From positions 558,001 through 622,000 of the forward strand of contig NZ_PDOF01000002.1 of the NCBI RefSeq assembly GCF_003226345.1: a stretch of 64,000 nt of DNA, written 5' to 3'. Of this stretch, positions 43,650-52,140 are shown piece by piece. The position numbers and the translations under genes were made by a program. The notes beneath the pieces were generated by a model. It worked only from the letters and a program-made list of their open reading frames with translations, had not been told where the DNA came from and ran no database searches. The DNA comes from Alteribacter lacisalsi (GTDB lineage: Bacteria; Bacillota; Bacilli; Bacillales; Salisediminibacteriaceae). Position 1 is the stretch's first letter, and every line of letters begins with the position of its first letter.

Positions 43650-44619
43650 GGTATTAAAGCCGGGGTTACAGACAACAGTACAGGACAATGGTCGAGCCGG
43701 ATATTACGAAACAGGCATGCCTCCATCCGGTGCGCTGGATCAATACTCCTATGCTGTCGCGAACATGCTGGCTGGAAATAAAAAAGGTGCTGCTGTACTG
43801 GAAATCACGTATATGGGACCGGAACTTTCCTTCGAACAGGATACAGTCATTGCAGTGACAGGTGCTGCGATTCCTCCAAAAATCAACGGTGAATCCGTTT
43901 CGTCATGGGAAACACTTGAAGTCAAAAAAGGGGATATTCTGTCCTTTGATTTTGTAAAACAAGGGGCAAGGTCTTATCTGGCTGTTGCCGGCGGCATAGA
44001 TGTGCCCTCCGTAATGAACTCCAGATCTACTTACACTTTATGCGGGATCGGGGGCTATGAAGGGCGTGCTCTGGAAGGAGATGATTGGCTCTCCGTTGGA
44101 GACTTGAAAGAAAGAAACATTAAAACGGGCACCAGGGTCAAGGAACAGTATATTCCGGATTTTCCCAAAAATCATGAAATCCGTGTTATCACAGGTTTAT
44201 GTAATTACCGGTTAACAGATGAAAGTAAGCAGCGTTTTCTGAATCTGGAATGGACTGTTACACCGGAAGCCAATCGGGTTGGTTACCGGTTGAAAGGGGA
44301 ACGCCTGGAATTTGTCCCTCGGGAGCAGCCATTTGGAGCAGGAAGCAATCCATCAAATGTGGTCGACCTGGGCTATCCGATCGGATCGATACAGATTCCG
44401 GACGGAGTAGAACCAATTGCTCTATTGAATGATGCTGTGACAGGAGGCGGTTATGCCACTGTGGCAACAATAATCAGCACGGACTTAAATAAAATTGCAC
44501 AGGCGAAGACGAATGAAAAGATCAAATTTACTTCCGTCACCATGGAGGAGGCGATGCAGGCAAGAAAAGACATGAAACAAAAACTGGAGGAAGTTGAAAG
44601 AACCTTGGAATCCAACTAA
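43642..44619 (+). CDS. pxpC: 5-oxoprolinase subunit C (KipA family)
   Basis: This 325-residue subunit pairs with PxpB and with PxpA forms the 5-oxoprolinase complex. Family blocks are QDNGRAGYYETGMPPSGALD near the N-terminus and VGYRLKGERLEF with QPFGAGSNPS in the middle. The same family is annotated as biotin-dependent carboxyltransferase (urea amidolyase-related), which is relevant here because a biotin carrier gene follows 14 bases later. Confidence 0.94.
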   Translation: MIKVLKPGLQTTVQDNGRAGYYETGMPPSGALDQYSYAVANMLAGNKKGAAVLEITYMGPELSFEQDTVIAVTGAAIPPKINGESVSSWETLEVKKGDILSFDFVKQGARSYLAVAGGIDVPSVMNSRSTYTLCGIGGYEGRALEGDDWLSVGDLKERNIKTGTRVKEQYIPDFPKNHEIRVITGLCNYRLTDESKQRFLNLEWTVTPEANRVGYRLKGERLEFVPREQPFGAGSNPSNVVDLGYPIGSIQIPDGVEPIALLNDAVTGGGYATVATIISTDLNKIAQAKTNEKIKFTSVTMEEAMQARKDMKQKLEEVERTLESN

Positions 44620-44633
44620 AAGGAGAGTTGAAC

Positions 44634-44867
44634 ATGAGCGAAGTCGTATGTCCGTTACCAGGAGTATTTTACCGTAGGCCTTCACCAGATGAACCGATGT
44701 ATGTGGAAGAAGGACAAAGTGTGAAAGCTGGAGATGTTGTTGGTTTAGTGGAAGTGATGAAGAATTATCAGGAAGTTCATTCAGAAACCGATGGTGTCAT
44801 TAAAAACATCAAGATCGAGGATGGAAGTGTAGTTGAAGCAGGACAGGTCATAGCTGAAATAGAATAA
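44634..44867 (+). CDS. Biotinyl (lipoyl-like) carrier domain protein
   Basis: This stand-alone 77-residue biotinyl domain is similar to the C-terminal half of AccB. The attachment site reads EVMKNYQEV, with Lys at the hairpin turn where AccB has EAMK. The two symmetric Gly-containing halves (EEGQSVKAGDVVGLVE and EDGSVVEAGQVIAEIE) are plain. ATG 44634 follows AAAGGAG by nine bases. It lies between pxpC and pxpA, and no biotin carboxylase is encoded next to it. Confidence 0.9.
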   Translation: MSEVVCPLPGVFYRRPSPDEPMYVEEGQSVKAGDVVGLVEVMKNYQEVHSETDGVIKNIKIEDGSVVEAGQVIAEIE

Positions 44868-44961
44868 AATGAATTTTACGTGAACAGGATGTATTATTGC
44901 TGCTGATAACAAATGAAATTCTAATCTGCAAAAAAGACAGGTAAGAAGGGAGGAAGCCAAA

Positions 44962-45714
44962 GTGAAGGTGGATTTGAACTGTGACATGGGAGAAAGCTTC
45001 GGCATGTATCAACTTGGTAATGATGAAGAGATGATGCCGTATATTACTTCAGCCAATATCGCCTGTGGCTATCATGGAGGAGACCCTGGTACAATGCGCA
45101 GGACGGTGGAGCTTGCTAAGGAGTACAATGTGCAGATTGGGGCCCACCCGGGATTTCCGGACTTAATGGGGTTTGGGCGGCGGTACATGCATTGTAATCC
45201 CTCTGAAATCAAAGACTATATAACTTATCAGGTTGGTGCTTTGAAAGCCTTTGCCGGTCTGTATGATATGCCTATTGCCCACTGCAAACCCCACGGTGCA
45301 CTTTATATGATGGCTATGGAAGACGAAAAGATTGCCAGGGCAATTCTTGAAGGAATTGTGGAATTGGATGATAACATCATCGTTTTCGCAATGAACAATT
45401 CCGCCGTGGCGGAAGCCGGGGAAAAGATGGGCGTTCGGATTGCAAGAGAAACTTATTCTGACCGTGAGCACACTGAAACAGGGTCTATCATCCTGACACG
45501 TAAGGGATCTGAAATTGATGATTATGACGCGATGGCTGACCGTGTTGTCCGGATGGTAAAGGAAGGAAAGGTGACCGCACATTCAGGTGAGGAAGCTGAT
45601 GTAGTCGCAGAAACTGTTTGTATTCATGCAGATACTCCCGGAGCTGTGAAACTAGCTGAAAAGATTCGGCGAGCCCTGCTGAACAACGGGATTGAAATAT
45701 CGGCTATAAGGTAG
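44962..45714 (+). CDS. pxpA: 5-oxoprolinase subunit A (LamB/YcsF family)
   Basis: This 250-residue TIM-barrel subunit of 5-oxoprolinase shows the LamB/YcsF signatures VDLNCDMGESFG, ANIACGYHGGDP, GAHPGFPDLMGFGRR and CKPHGALYMM. The GTG start follows GGGAGG. It completes the PxpABC set, though the order differs from the pxpA-first arrangement known in B. subtilis. It is followed by a repeat element. Confidence 0.95.
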   Translation: MKVDLNCDMGESFGMYQLGNDEEMMPYITSANIACGYHGGDPGTMRRTVELAKEYNVQIGAHPGFPDLMGFGRRYMHCNPSEIKDYITYQVGALKAFAGLYDMPIAHCKPHGALYMMAMEDEKIARAILEGIVELDDNIIVFAMNNSAVAEAGEKMGVRIARETYSDREHTETGSIILTRKGSEIDDYDAMADRVVRMVKEGKVTAHSGEEADVVAETVCIHADTPGAVKLAEKIRRALLNNGIEISAIR

Positions 45715-45766
45715 GACAAAAGATAACTTTCTAAATGTAATATGACCAAAAATCTCACAAGCGGAT

Positions 45767-45869
45767 GAAATATACACCGACTCCTGCGGGAGGAAAAGCG
45801 AAGGTGAGACCCCGTAGTGCGAAGCACACGGAGGCTCAGCCGCTTCCCGCGGAAAGCGGTGTATATTTC
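45767..45869 (+). repeat. Intergenic palindromic repeat, copy C (103 bp, perfect terminal inverted repeats)
   Basis: The core blocks GACTCCTGCGGGA, GTGAGACCCCG, GGAGGCTCAGC and CCCGCGGAAAGCGG are present. The two ends, GAAATATACACCG (45767-45779) and CGGTGTATATTTC (45857-45869), are exact inverted copies of 13 bases. The ends differ from those of copies A and B although the core is shared. It lies between the convergent pxpA and acetyltransferase genes. Confidence 0.88.
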
Positions 45870-45947
45870 AGGAGCCAATAATTATCACCGCTCGGTTTGT
45901 CATCGTTTTCGTCTTTAACGGGCCTTCTGTCCCGATCTTTTGCAGGT

Positions 45948-46490
45948 TTATTTCCCCGCCATTGTCTCTTCAAGTTCCCACCCGAGGGCCATTTCCTCCA
46001 GCTCAACGCCGCCGATTTCCTCCGTTCGTTTGCCGATCGGGCGGCCGCCGAGCCGTGCATAGAACCGGACCGCGGGGTTGTCCTTCAGTACCCACACCAT
46101 GATCGACTCAAAGCCCTTTTCATAGAGAAGGCGTGACAGTTCGGCGGTAAGCATTCGTCCGGTGCCCCGTCCCTGTGCGGACTGGAGAATATAGATGGCG
46201 TACAGCTCGGCATCAAACGATTCCTGAAAGTCTTCACTGCGGTTTTTTCCGCCGGTGGCAAAGCCGGTTATCCGGCCGTGATCGTCCTCTGCCACAAGGA
46301 TAAAACGATTGTTGCTGCCGTCCATCTTCAGTGAGCCGATGGCCCCTTTCCACATCTGTTCCTTTTCCTCATAAGAACGGTTTTCCAGAACGATGTCCGG
46401 GATAATGCCCTTGTATGTTTCTTTCCAGCTGTCTATGTGAACCCGGGCGATCCCCGTTTCATCTCCTTTAACGGCTTGTCTTATCAGCAT
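45948..46490 (-). CDS. GNAT family N-acetyltransferase
   Basis: This 180-residue protein has a typical GNAT layout: an N-terminal MLIRQAVKGDETGIARVHIDSWKETYKG segment and the acetyl-CoA loop QSAQGRGTGRML. The NPAVRFYARLGGRPIGKR block near the end is also standard. ATG 46490 follows AAGGAGC; it lies within the last codons of the preceding AraC-type gene, so the two share an mRNA. The substrate is unknown. Confidence 0.88.
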   Translation of the reverse strand: MLIRQAVKGDETGIARVHIDSWKETYKGIIPDIVLENRSYEEKEQMWKGAIGSLKMDGSNNRFILVAEDDHGRITGFATGGKNRSEDFQESFDAELYAIYILQSAQGRGTGRMLTAELSRLLYEKGFESIMVWVLKDNPAVRFYARLGGRPIGKRTEEIGGVELEEMALGWELEETMAGK

Positions 46491-47982
46491 ATGAAAGCTC
46501 CTTTTCCTTACTGATGCCTGCAGATTTTCTGTACTCCTTTGGTGACATGCCTTCCTTTTCCTTAAATTTACGGCTGAAATAGTTGGGGGAATGAAACCCG
46601 CAGCCGGCCGCAACTTCCTTTATGGTGAGAGAATGGTCCGTGAGAAGCCGTTTCGCTTCACGGATCCGGATCGACGTTAAGAGGGCACGAAAGCCTGATC
46701 CAGTCACCTTTGAAAGCTGGTCACTGAAGTAAAATGGATTTCGCCCTGCCTCGGTGCTTACTTTTTCCAGAGTGAGTTCAGGGTCCCAGTATCTTGATTC
46801 CATATAGAGGATGCCCCTCTCAACAGGATCCAACGCTACCTGATGCCTCCTGACGCGCTCGATGGTAGCCTGGATAAAAAGATGAAGGTTCTGAACGATT
46901 TTATAAACGTTTGGCCCGGATAAAATATCCTCGTACAGTTCCTGGTAAGCAGATTCGTTTTCAACCGTATCCAAATGATAGGTTCGCATATAGCGGCGGA
47001 CCTGTGCGAGGACACTCGTTAGCCTTGTCCGGACAAGCTTAGGCTCCGGATACGGCTTTTTCATATGAAGAAAATGCTCATAAAGCCAGTCTTTAATTTG
47101 ATCTGTGAAGCCGTGGATGAGCATGTCGATCCATTCCCGCTGCTCGGAAGGTGTAAGAAAAGGGTCTGTTTTTTTCCATTCAGGCGGCTCCGTGTAGGAA
47201 AAAAGCTGGTGATAGCCTTCATAAAACGGCATATGGAGCATATCCTTGATCTGTCCATACACTATTTTGGCAGAGCGGGGGCTTTCTGGTGTATAAACGA
47301 CCCCGGCCGCTGCACCGCCTGTTTGTTCATGAAACGTGTCGATGATATTCCGGCAATCTGCCAGAAGCGAATCAGGTATTTTTTCGGTCAGACAGATGAC
47401 AAAGGAACTCATCACCAGGACGCTCGTATGCTTTCCTGTCAGTTGGCTGCGGACGATATCTTTAAGAGCCTCCACATCGTCAGGAGAAGAACTCGTAAAA
47501 GCAGCGGCTGCCCGGGGTTCAGGCAGGCCTTCCTCGATCGTAAACAGGTGTTTATAATCGTACGTACTGTTTTGATCCTGTTCTGGATGTTTTTCCTCTA
47601 ATGACGCTCGCGACTCCCTTACACCTTTTGAGAGGAGAGCCTGGAGGCGGGTTACCGAATGGGGCTTGATTAAAAGATCCAGTGCTTTTAAAGAAAGGGC
47701 CTCCCGTGCTTTTTCATAGGTAGCTTCAGCGGAGGTGGCGATGATCTGTACACTGGGAAATGCGTGTATACGTGAAAGAACTGAATCAGGTACACCTCCA
47801 GGGAACATATCCAGTTCCAGAATGATCATTTGATAGGTTTGCTCGTGAAGGCGCCGGATCAGGTCTGATTCAGACACAGCGGAGGCAATCGTAACAAAAT
47901 CAACAGGGGTATGTTCGGCAAACCACTTGATACCCCTGCATTCTTCGGGATCCCTGTCGGCAATTAAAAGAGAAACGGCCAT
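46468..47982 (-). CDS. AraC-type response regulator (YesN-like) with atypical receiver
   Basis: This 504-residue transcription regulator has an N-terminal receiver-like domain (1-120), a long helical/sensory middle and a C-terminal double HTH of the AraC family (SIRIREAKRLLTDHSLTIKEVAAGCGFHSPNYFSRKFKEKEGMSPKEYRK). The receiver keeps the Lys of its KPHS loop. The usual DD pair reads DRD, and the phosphoacceptor position reads E56-L-D-M. No histidine kinase gene is adjacent. ATG 47982 follows GGAGGTGG; an upstream in-frame ATG is unlikely. The targets are unknown, and the downstream acetyltransferase is co-transcribed. Confidence 0.85.
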   Translation of the reverse strand: MAVSLLIADRDPEECRGIKWFAEHTPVDFVTIASAVSESDLIRRLHEQTYQMIILELDMFPGGVPDSVLSRIHAFPSVQIIATSAEATYEKAREALSLKALDLLIKPHSVTRLQALLSKGVRESRASLEEKHPEQDQNSTYDYKHLFTIEEGLPEPRAAAAFTSSSPDDVEALKDIVRSQLTGKHTSVLVMSSFVICLTEKIPDSLLADCRNIIDTFHEQTGGAAAGVVYTPESPRSAKIVYGQIKDMLHMPFYEGYHQLFSYTEPPEWKKTDPFLTPSEQREWIDMLIHGFTDQIKDWLYEHFLHMKKPYPEPKLVRTRLTSVLAQVRRYMRTYHLDTVENESAYQELYEDILSGPNVYKIVQNLHLFIQATIERVRRHQVALDPVERGILYMESRYWDPELTLEKVSTEAGRNPFYFSDQLSKVTGSGFRALLTSIRIREAKRLLTDHSLTIKEVAAGCGFHSPNYFSRKFKEKEGMSPKEYRKSAGISKEKELSYADKTSR

Positions 47983-48155
47983 AAACGCCACCTCCGTTCT
48001 GAAAAGATTGATTTCTGTATTCATTGTTCTAGAAAGAGGGGTGTATATCCTTTAAGGATCTGGAATGAGAATTTATAGGTGATTTTGATTAAAATAAAAT
48101 AAAAAATACCGACACCTTTTTCGGGGCTTTCTAAGCATGGGTCGGGTGGTTTGGA

Positions 48156-48527
48156 TCAGAAACGGCTGCGGACATTCTTTATGACATTGTACGTAAACAG
48201 AAGTGTACTGCTGACAACGAGGATGGCCCCGAGCGGGAGAAAGCTTAAAAAAAGCTCCTGACCGAGAATGACGAGGAAAAGGCTGATCAGCATTACCGGC
48301 AGGCCGATATTGTGGACCCAGAAATGAACGTAGGCGAGCTTGTTTTCGCCTGCTCGTGGAAAAAGGTGATAGATGATGCCGGCAAGAGCAAACGATGTCC
48401 AGCCGAGGAGAGCAAGGTGAGCATGTACGCTCGAAAGTGCATAATCGTGAACAATGGACATATACAGTCCGAGAATAACGGCAATAGCAAAATAAACGGC
48501 AGACACTTTGATGCATCGGACACCCAT
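48156..48527 (-). CDS. Small membrane protein related to haem-copper oxidase subunit I
   Basis: This 123-residue protein has about four hydrophobic helices. Histidines lie in helix contexts (HDYALSSVHAHLALLGW, IIYHLFPRAG, HFWVHNIGLP) that recall cbb3/NorB-type subunit I. It is far too short to be a full oxidase. Proteins of this kind occur in Bacillaceae with no assigned role; haem or copper binding is inference. ATG 48527 follows GGAGGGG. It is apparently monocistronic. Confidence 0.72.
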   Translation of the reverse strand: MGVRCIKVSAVYFAIAVILGLYMSIVHDYALSSVHAHLALLGWTSFALAGIIYHLFPRAGENKLAYVHFWVHNIGLPVMLISLFLVILGQELFLSFLPLGAILVVSSTLLFTYNVIKNVRSRF

Positions 48528-48693
48528 AAGCACCCCTCCTTTCGCATGAGTGTATACTCATGTATATGCGCAATGAGGAGGTACATACGCGGACAAGGAT
48601 TGATTGAGAGTGAATTTACTAGCAGACGAAGTCGATTTGCTTCAATTTTAAGAGAACCGCACTAAGAAAAGTTAGGACAGGCCGGCTTACATA

Positions 48694-48725
48694 AACAAAC
48701 CCGCAGGCAAGAGTGCCTGCAGGTT
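48694..48725 (-). terminator. Terminator of the aldo/keto reductase gene
   Basis: On the minus strand AACCTGCAGGCA pairs with TGCCTGCGGGTT across a four-base loop, followed by TGTTTAT. The stem is strong, but the T-tract is interrupted. Confidence 0.75.
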
Positions 48726-48733
48726 CTGAAGTA

Positions 48734-49558
48734 TTACCGGCGGTTCATTTCTTTTGGCTCCGGCCCTTTTCGCTCACCGCGGTCAAGTTCGTTGATCGCA
48801 CTCATGTCGCTGTTAGTGAGTTCGAAATCAAACACATTGAAGTTTTCCCGGATGCGTGAAGGGGTTACGGACTTAGGAATAACGATGGATCCGTTCTGCA
48901 GGTGCCAGCGAAGGACCACCTGAGCCGGTGTTTTACCGTGAGCTTCAGCAATCGAAGTCACAGTCTCGTTGCCGAGTACGTCACCGCCCTGCATAAGCGG
49001 GCTCCAGGCTTCTACGAAGATATCGTGCTTCCTGCAGAAATCTTTCAGTTCCTGCTGGGCCAGGTATGGATGGCATTCGACCTGATTAAGAACTGGTTTT
49101 ACATCGCACTCGTCCATCAGGCGCTCAAGATGATCGATGTCAAAGTTGCAGACCCCAATGGCTTTTACTTTTCCATCATGATAAAGCTTTTCCATTGCTT
49201 TGTATGTTTCCACGTATTCGTCGTATTCCGGTGCCGGCCAGTGGACGAGATAAAGGTCGACATAATCAAGGCCGAGCTTTTCCAGGCTTTCATCGAAAGC
49301 GCGGAGCGTGTTCTCAAAGCCCTGGTCGCTGTTCCACACTTTTGTTGTGATGAAAAGCTCCTCACGGGGCACATCCGTTTTCACAAGTGCTTCCCCAACG
49401 CCGCGCTCATTTTTGTAAATCGCAGCTGTATCAATCGATCGGTAGCCTGCGTCAATAGCAGCCAGCACCGTTTCGGCAGCGGTTTCATCTTCAACCTGCC
49501 AGACGCCAAAGCCGAGCTGCGGCATTTTCAGTCCGTTGTTTAAGGTTACTTCGTTCAT
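48734..49558 (-). CDS. Aldo/keto reductase (AKR5/YvgN-like)
   Basis: This 274-residue NADPH-dependent reductase of small aldehydes and ketones keeps the catalytic tetrad: Asp43 (SIDTAAIY), Tyr48, Lys73 (TTKVWN) and His106 (YLVHWP). The cofactor-binding tail (IPKSVTPSRIRENFNVFDFEL) is intact. It resembles YvgN/YtbE glyoxal and methylglyoxal reductases of Bacillus. It is monocistronic and divergent from the hutH leader. Confidence 0.95.
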   Translation of the reverse strand: MNEVTLNNGLKMPQLGFGVWQVEDETAAETVLAAIDAGYRSIDTAAIYKNERGVGEALVKTDVPREELFITTKVWNSDQGFENTLRAFDESLEKLGLDYVDLYLVHWPAPEYDEYVETYKAMEKLYHDGKVKAIGVCNFDIDHLERLMDECDVKPVLNQVECHPYLAQQELKDFCRKHDIFVEAWSPLMQGGDVLGNETVTSIAEAHGKTPAQVVLRWHLQNGSIVIPKSVTPSRIRENFNVFDFELTNSDMSAINELDRGERKGPEPKEMNRR

Positions 49559-49667
49559 GAATCATCGTCTCCTTTCGGTATGTAAGGCTTTTCAGAAATG
49601 ATTATATCATTGCGTTATTCCTGTGTCGTGCTAGAGAACTTCTGAACAAAAGCTTACGGCAGAAGGA

Positions 49668-49697
49668 TTGACTATTCTGAATTTTATCTCATAAAAT
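49668..49697 (+). promoter_or_regulatory. Sigma-A-like promoter of the hutH leader
   Basis: TTGACT (49668-49673) and TAAAAT (49692-49697) are separated by 18 bases. Transcription would begin near 49704, just before the leader ORF. The 109 bases between the aldo/keto reductase start and this promoter hold nothing I recognise. Confidence 0.6.
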
Positions 49698-49728
49698 AGA
49701 AGCAGACACATCCCAAAGGGGAATGACA

Positions 49729-49794
49729 ATGAAAAAGTTCATAAGCTGTCAAAACAAAACAAGAGCAGAGGTACAGGCGGAAAATCGAAGCTGA
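49729..49794 (+). CDS. Possible leader peptide upstream of hutH
   Basis: A 21-codon ORF (MKKFISCQNKTRAEVQAENRS) starts at an ATG with AAAGGGG seven bases upstream. An in-frame ATG at 49723 is also possible. Its second half overlaps the 5' arm of a strong terminator, and its stop codon lies in the loop region. Ribosome position on this ORF could therefore affect the hairpin. The peptide contains no histidine, so classical histidine attenuation is not supported. Confidence 0.5.
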   Translation: MKKFISCQNKTRAEVQAENRS

Positions 49795-49819
49795 TTTTTC
49801 ATCCTGTGCCTCTTTTTTC
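49767..49819 (+). terminator. Leader terminator between promoter and hutH
   Basis: AGAGGTACAGG pairs with CCTGTGCCTCT over 11 bases (one G-U), with an inner GAAAATC/GATTTTTC extension, followed by a T-run. It lies downstream of the leader promoter and 40 bases before the hutH start. It must therefore be overcome for hutH expression. In B. subtilis the protein HutP does this at the hut leader; no hutP gene is in this window. Confidence 0.88.
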
Positions 49820-49859
49820 ATGCTTTACCATAGCGCTACAGGAAAGGCAGTGAGAGATC

Positions 49860-51353
49860 ATGATACTGACAGGAAACAATTTGACGCTTGAGGCGTTTGA
49901 CCGGGTTGTCAATGGCGGCGAGAAGGTAACCGCTTCCGAGGAGGCAATGGACCGGGTAAAAAAGACACGAAAAGCAGTAGAGAAAATTGTGAATAACGGG
50001 CAGACCGTTTACGGGATTAATACGGGATTTGGAAAGTTCAGTGATGTGAAAATTGCCAGAGAAGACGTTCTTACTCTCCAGAGAAATCTGATTCTGTCCC
50101 ATGCCTGCGGGATTGGAGAGCCTTTTGATGAACAGGTAAGCCGGGGCATGCTCCTGCTTCGGGTCAATACGATGCTCAAAGGTTTTTCCGGTGTAAGAAG
50201 CGAGGTAGTTGAAAAGATCCTTACGTTTTTAAACGAAGGAATCCATCCGGTTGTTCCGTCGCAGGGGTCCCTGGGAGCGAGCGGGGATCTGGCACCTCTT
50301 GCTCACCTTGCCCTGGGACTTCTCGGTGAAGGGGACGTGGTGATGAACGGAGTCACGATGCCGGCTGCTGACGCTCTCCTGGTAAAAGAGATCGAACCGC
50401 TTACACTGGAAGCGAAAGAAGGGCTTGCGCTCATTAACGGGACGCAGGCGATGACCTCAGTGGGTGCACTCGCCTGCGTAGAGGCGGAGCGCCTGTTCAG
50501 CCATGCGGATATGATTGCTTCCGTAACGATGGAAGGGCTCCGCGGTATTATTGACGCCTTTGACGAGGACATTCACGAAGCGAGGGGCCATGCGAAGCAG
50601 ACGGAGACGGCCCGCATCATCCGGGGACATCTTGACGGAAGCAGACTCGTCACCCGGCAGGGGGAACTGCGCGTGCAGGATGCCTACTCCCTCCGCTGTA
50701 TACCTCAGGTTCACGGGGCAAGCCGTGAAGCACTGTCGTATGTGAAAAAACAGCTCGAAACGGAAATGAATGCCGCTACAGACAACCCGCTCTTATTTGA
50801 CGACGGGGAAAAAGTGCTGAGCGGCGGCAACTTCCACGGGCAGCCAGTGGCACTGGCAATGGATTTTATGAAAATTGCCGTGGCAGAAATAGCAAACATT
50901 TCGGAAAGACGAATCGAACGTCTCGTCAACCCGCAGCTGAATGATCTGCCGGCATTTTTAAGCCCGCGGCCAGGGCTTGAGTCAGGTGCGATGATTCTCC
51001 AGTATGTGGCTGCCTCCCTCGTGTCTGAAAACAAGACACTCGCCCATCCGGCAAGTGTCGACTCCATTCCGTCATCTGCCAATCAGGAGGACCATGTGAG
51101 CATGGGCACGACCGGGGCCCGGCATGCGGCGATGATAATTGCAAATGCAGGCAAGGTACTGGCAATTGAGGCTATATGCGCCATGCAGGCTGCCGAACAC
51201 CGCGGCATTGAGCAGATGGCTGCCAGTACCCGTACCTTTTATGAAGCCGGGAGAACTGTTGTGCCGTCTATTACAGAGGACCGTGTGTTTGCAAAGGATA
51301 TTGAAGCGATGAACCAATGGCTGCGGGAAAATGACTCCATCCCGTGCAGCTGA
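49860..51353 (+). CDS. hutH: Histidine ammonia-lyase
   Basis: This first enzyme of histidine degradation removes ammonia to give urocanate. It is 497 residues long. The self-forming MIO cofactor triad Ala140-Ser141-Gly142 is in [13 protein letters not shown], and the catalytic Tyr51 is in [10 protein letters not shown]. The NxxQxxxxxxxTxxxA-type blocks of the family follow ([16 protein letters not shown]). The gene is alone on the plus strand behind a leader terminator, while hutU, hutI and hutG are elsewhere. A GC-rich hairpin follows. Confidence 0.97.
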   Translation: MILTGNNLTLEAFDRVVNGGEKVTASEEAMDRVKKTRKAVEKIVNNGQTVYGINTGFGKFSDVKIAREDVLTLQRNLILSHACGIGEPFDEQVSRGMLLLRVNTMLKGFSGVRSEVVEKILTFLNEGIHPVVPSQGSLGASGDLAPLAHLALGLLGEGDVVMNGVTMPAADALLVKEIEPLTLEAKEGLALINGTQAMTSVGALACVEAERLFSHADMIASVTMEGLRGIIDAFDEDIHEARGHAKQTETARIIRGHLDGSRLVTRQGELRVQDAYSLRCIPQVHGASREALSYVKKQLETEMNAATDNPLLFDDGEKVLSGGNFHGQPVALAMDFMKIAVAEIANISERRIERLVNPQLNDLPAFLSPRPGLESGAMILQYVAASLVSENKTLAHPASVDSIPSSANQEDHVSMGTTGARHAAMIIANAGKVLAIEAICAMQAAEHRGIEQMAASTRTFYEAGRTVVPSITEDRVFAKDIEAMNQWLRENDSIPCS

Positions 51354-51366
51354 AACAACTTTAAAC

Positions 51367-51402
51367 AACCCCCCCTCCGCAATCCTGAGCGGAGGGGGGG
51401 TT
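51367..51402. terminator. GC-rich hairpin after hutH
   Basis: A perfect 14-base stem AACCCCCCCTCCGC/GCGGAGGGGGGGTT has an eight-base loop. The T-tract is poor on the plus strand, but the stem is very stable and may stop transcription from both directions. Confidence 0.75.
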
Positions 51403-51420
51403 CATTCGAAAGCACAATTC

Positions 51421-51972
51421 CTATCCCCGGTCAGTGAGCCGGAGCAGATAATTGAGTGCGGCAACAATCAACGGTGCTTCATTTTCGCCGCGTACAGTGA
51501 CCTGATGAGCTGTTGTAATACCGTTGCGGATATAATCTGTTTCACCGTTGGCAATTGTTGCGTCACTTTCGGAACCGGCTATTTCAAACGATCCTTTTTT
51601 TGAGGTGCCTCGGATGTGCCCCTTTTTTATCATCACGGTCAGCTCCCCGTCTGAATAGGAGAGGGTGTGAACCTGATTCTGGTGGGAAAGTTCTTCTTTG
51701 ATCGTCCCGGCAACCCGGCTGCCGTCCAGCACGCTCCATGTGCGCTCGCGGCCGGGAATAAAGCCTGAATTCTGAACGATCATGAGGCTGTGACCGTCAG
51801 GGGTTTCCAGTTTCAGATGAGCCCACTGATTAGGGACAACCTGGTTCATAAGCTCGTGAACTTTTGAAGGGAAATACAAAGATAGCGTACCGATTTTTTC
51901 ATCACTCATAAGGACGGTTACATCCTGATTTGCCGAGTCGAGAGGCGGCTGGCTGTATGTGAGAGTTTGCAT
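51421..51972 (-). CDS. Tubby C-terminal-like (LURP-type) domain protein
   Basis: This 183-residue, mostly beta protein has repeated strands (LETPDGHSLMIVQNSGFIPGRERTWSVLD, GTSKKGSFEIAGSE) that recall bacterial tubby C-terminal-like proteins such as the YxjI group. The identification is from pattern memory and moderate. No signal peptide or membrane helix is present. ATG 51972 follows AGGAGGC. It converges with hutH and is monocistronic. Confidence 0.6.
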   Translation of the reverse strand: MQTLTYSQPPLDSANQDVTVLMSDEKIGTLSLYFPSKVHELMNQVVPNQWAHLKLETPDGHSLMIVQNSGFIPGRERTWSVLDGSRVAGTIKEELSHQNQVHTLSYSDGELTVMIKKGHIRGTSKKGSFEIAGSESDATIANGETDYIRNGITTAHQVTVRGENEAPLIVAALNYLLRLTDRG

Positions 51973-52093
51973 GAAACATGCCTCCTGTTGTGTAATAGAA
52001 TTATTAGATACACATGCGTTGTCTTCTGCGCCTTAAAGGGGGGCTGAAAAGACGTTTTTCCTGACAATTATATGAACGATTTATTTTAGCATA

Positions 52094-52105
52094 AACCTTA
52101 AGGTT
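52094..52105. promoter_or_regulatory. 12-bp palindrome upstream of the PLP enzyme gene
   Basis: AACCTTAAGGTT is a perfect palindrome 36 bases before the gene start. It is a candidate operator. No matching regulator is known. Confidence 0.3.
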
Positions 52106-52140
52106 ACGCCTATGTATTTTTTAACTCAGGAGGGTTACAT

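Noticed and set aside
48560-48690. A short plus-strand gene between the oxidase-like protein and the aldo/keto reductase
   Set aside because: The frame has no good start or family match and lies across the promoter region of the minus-strand gene.
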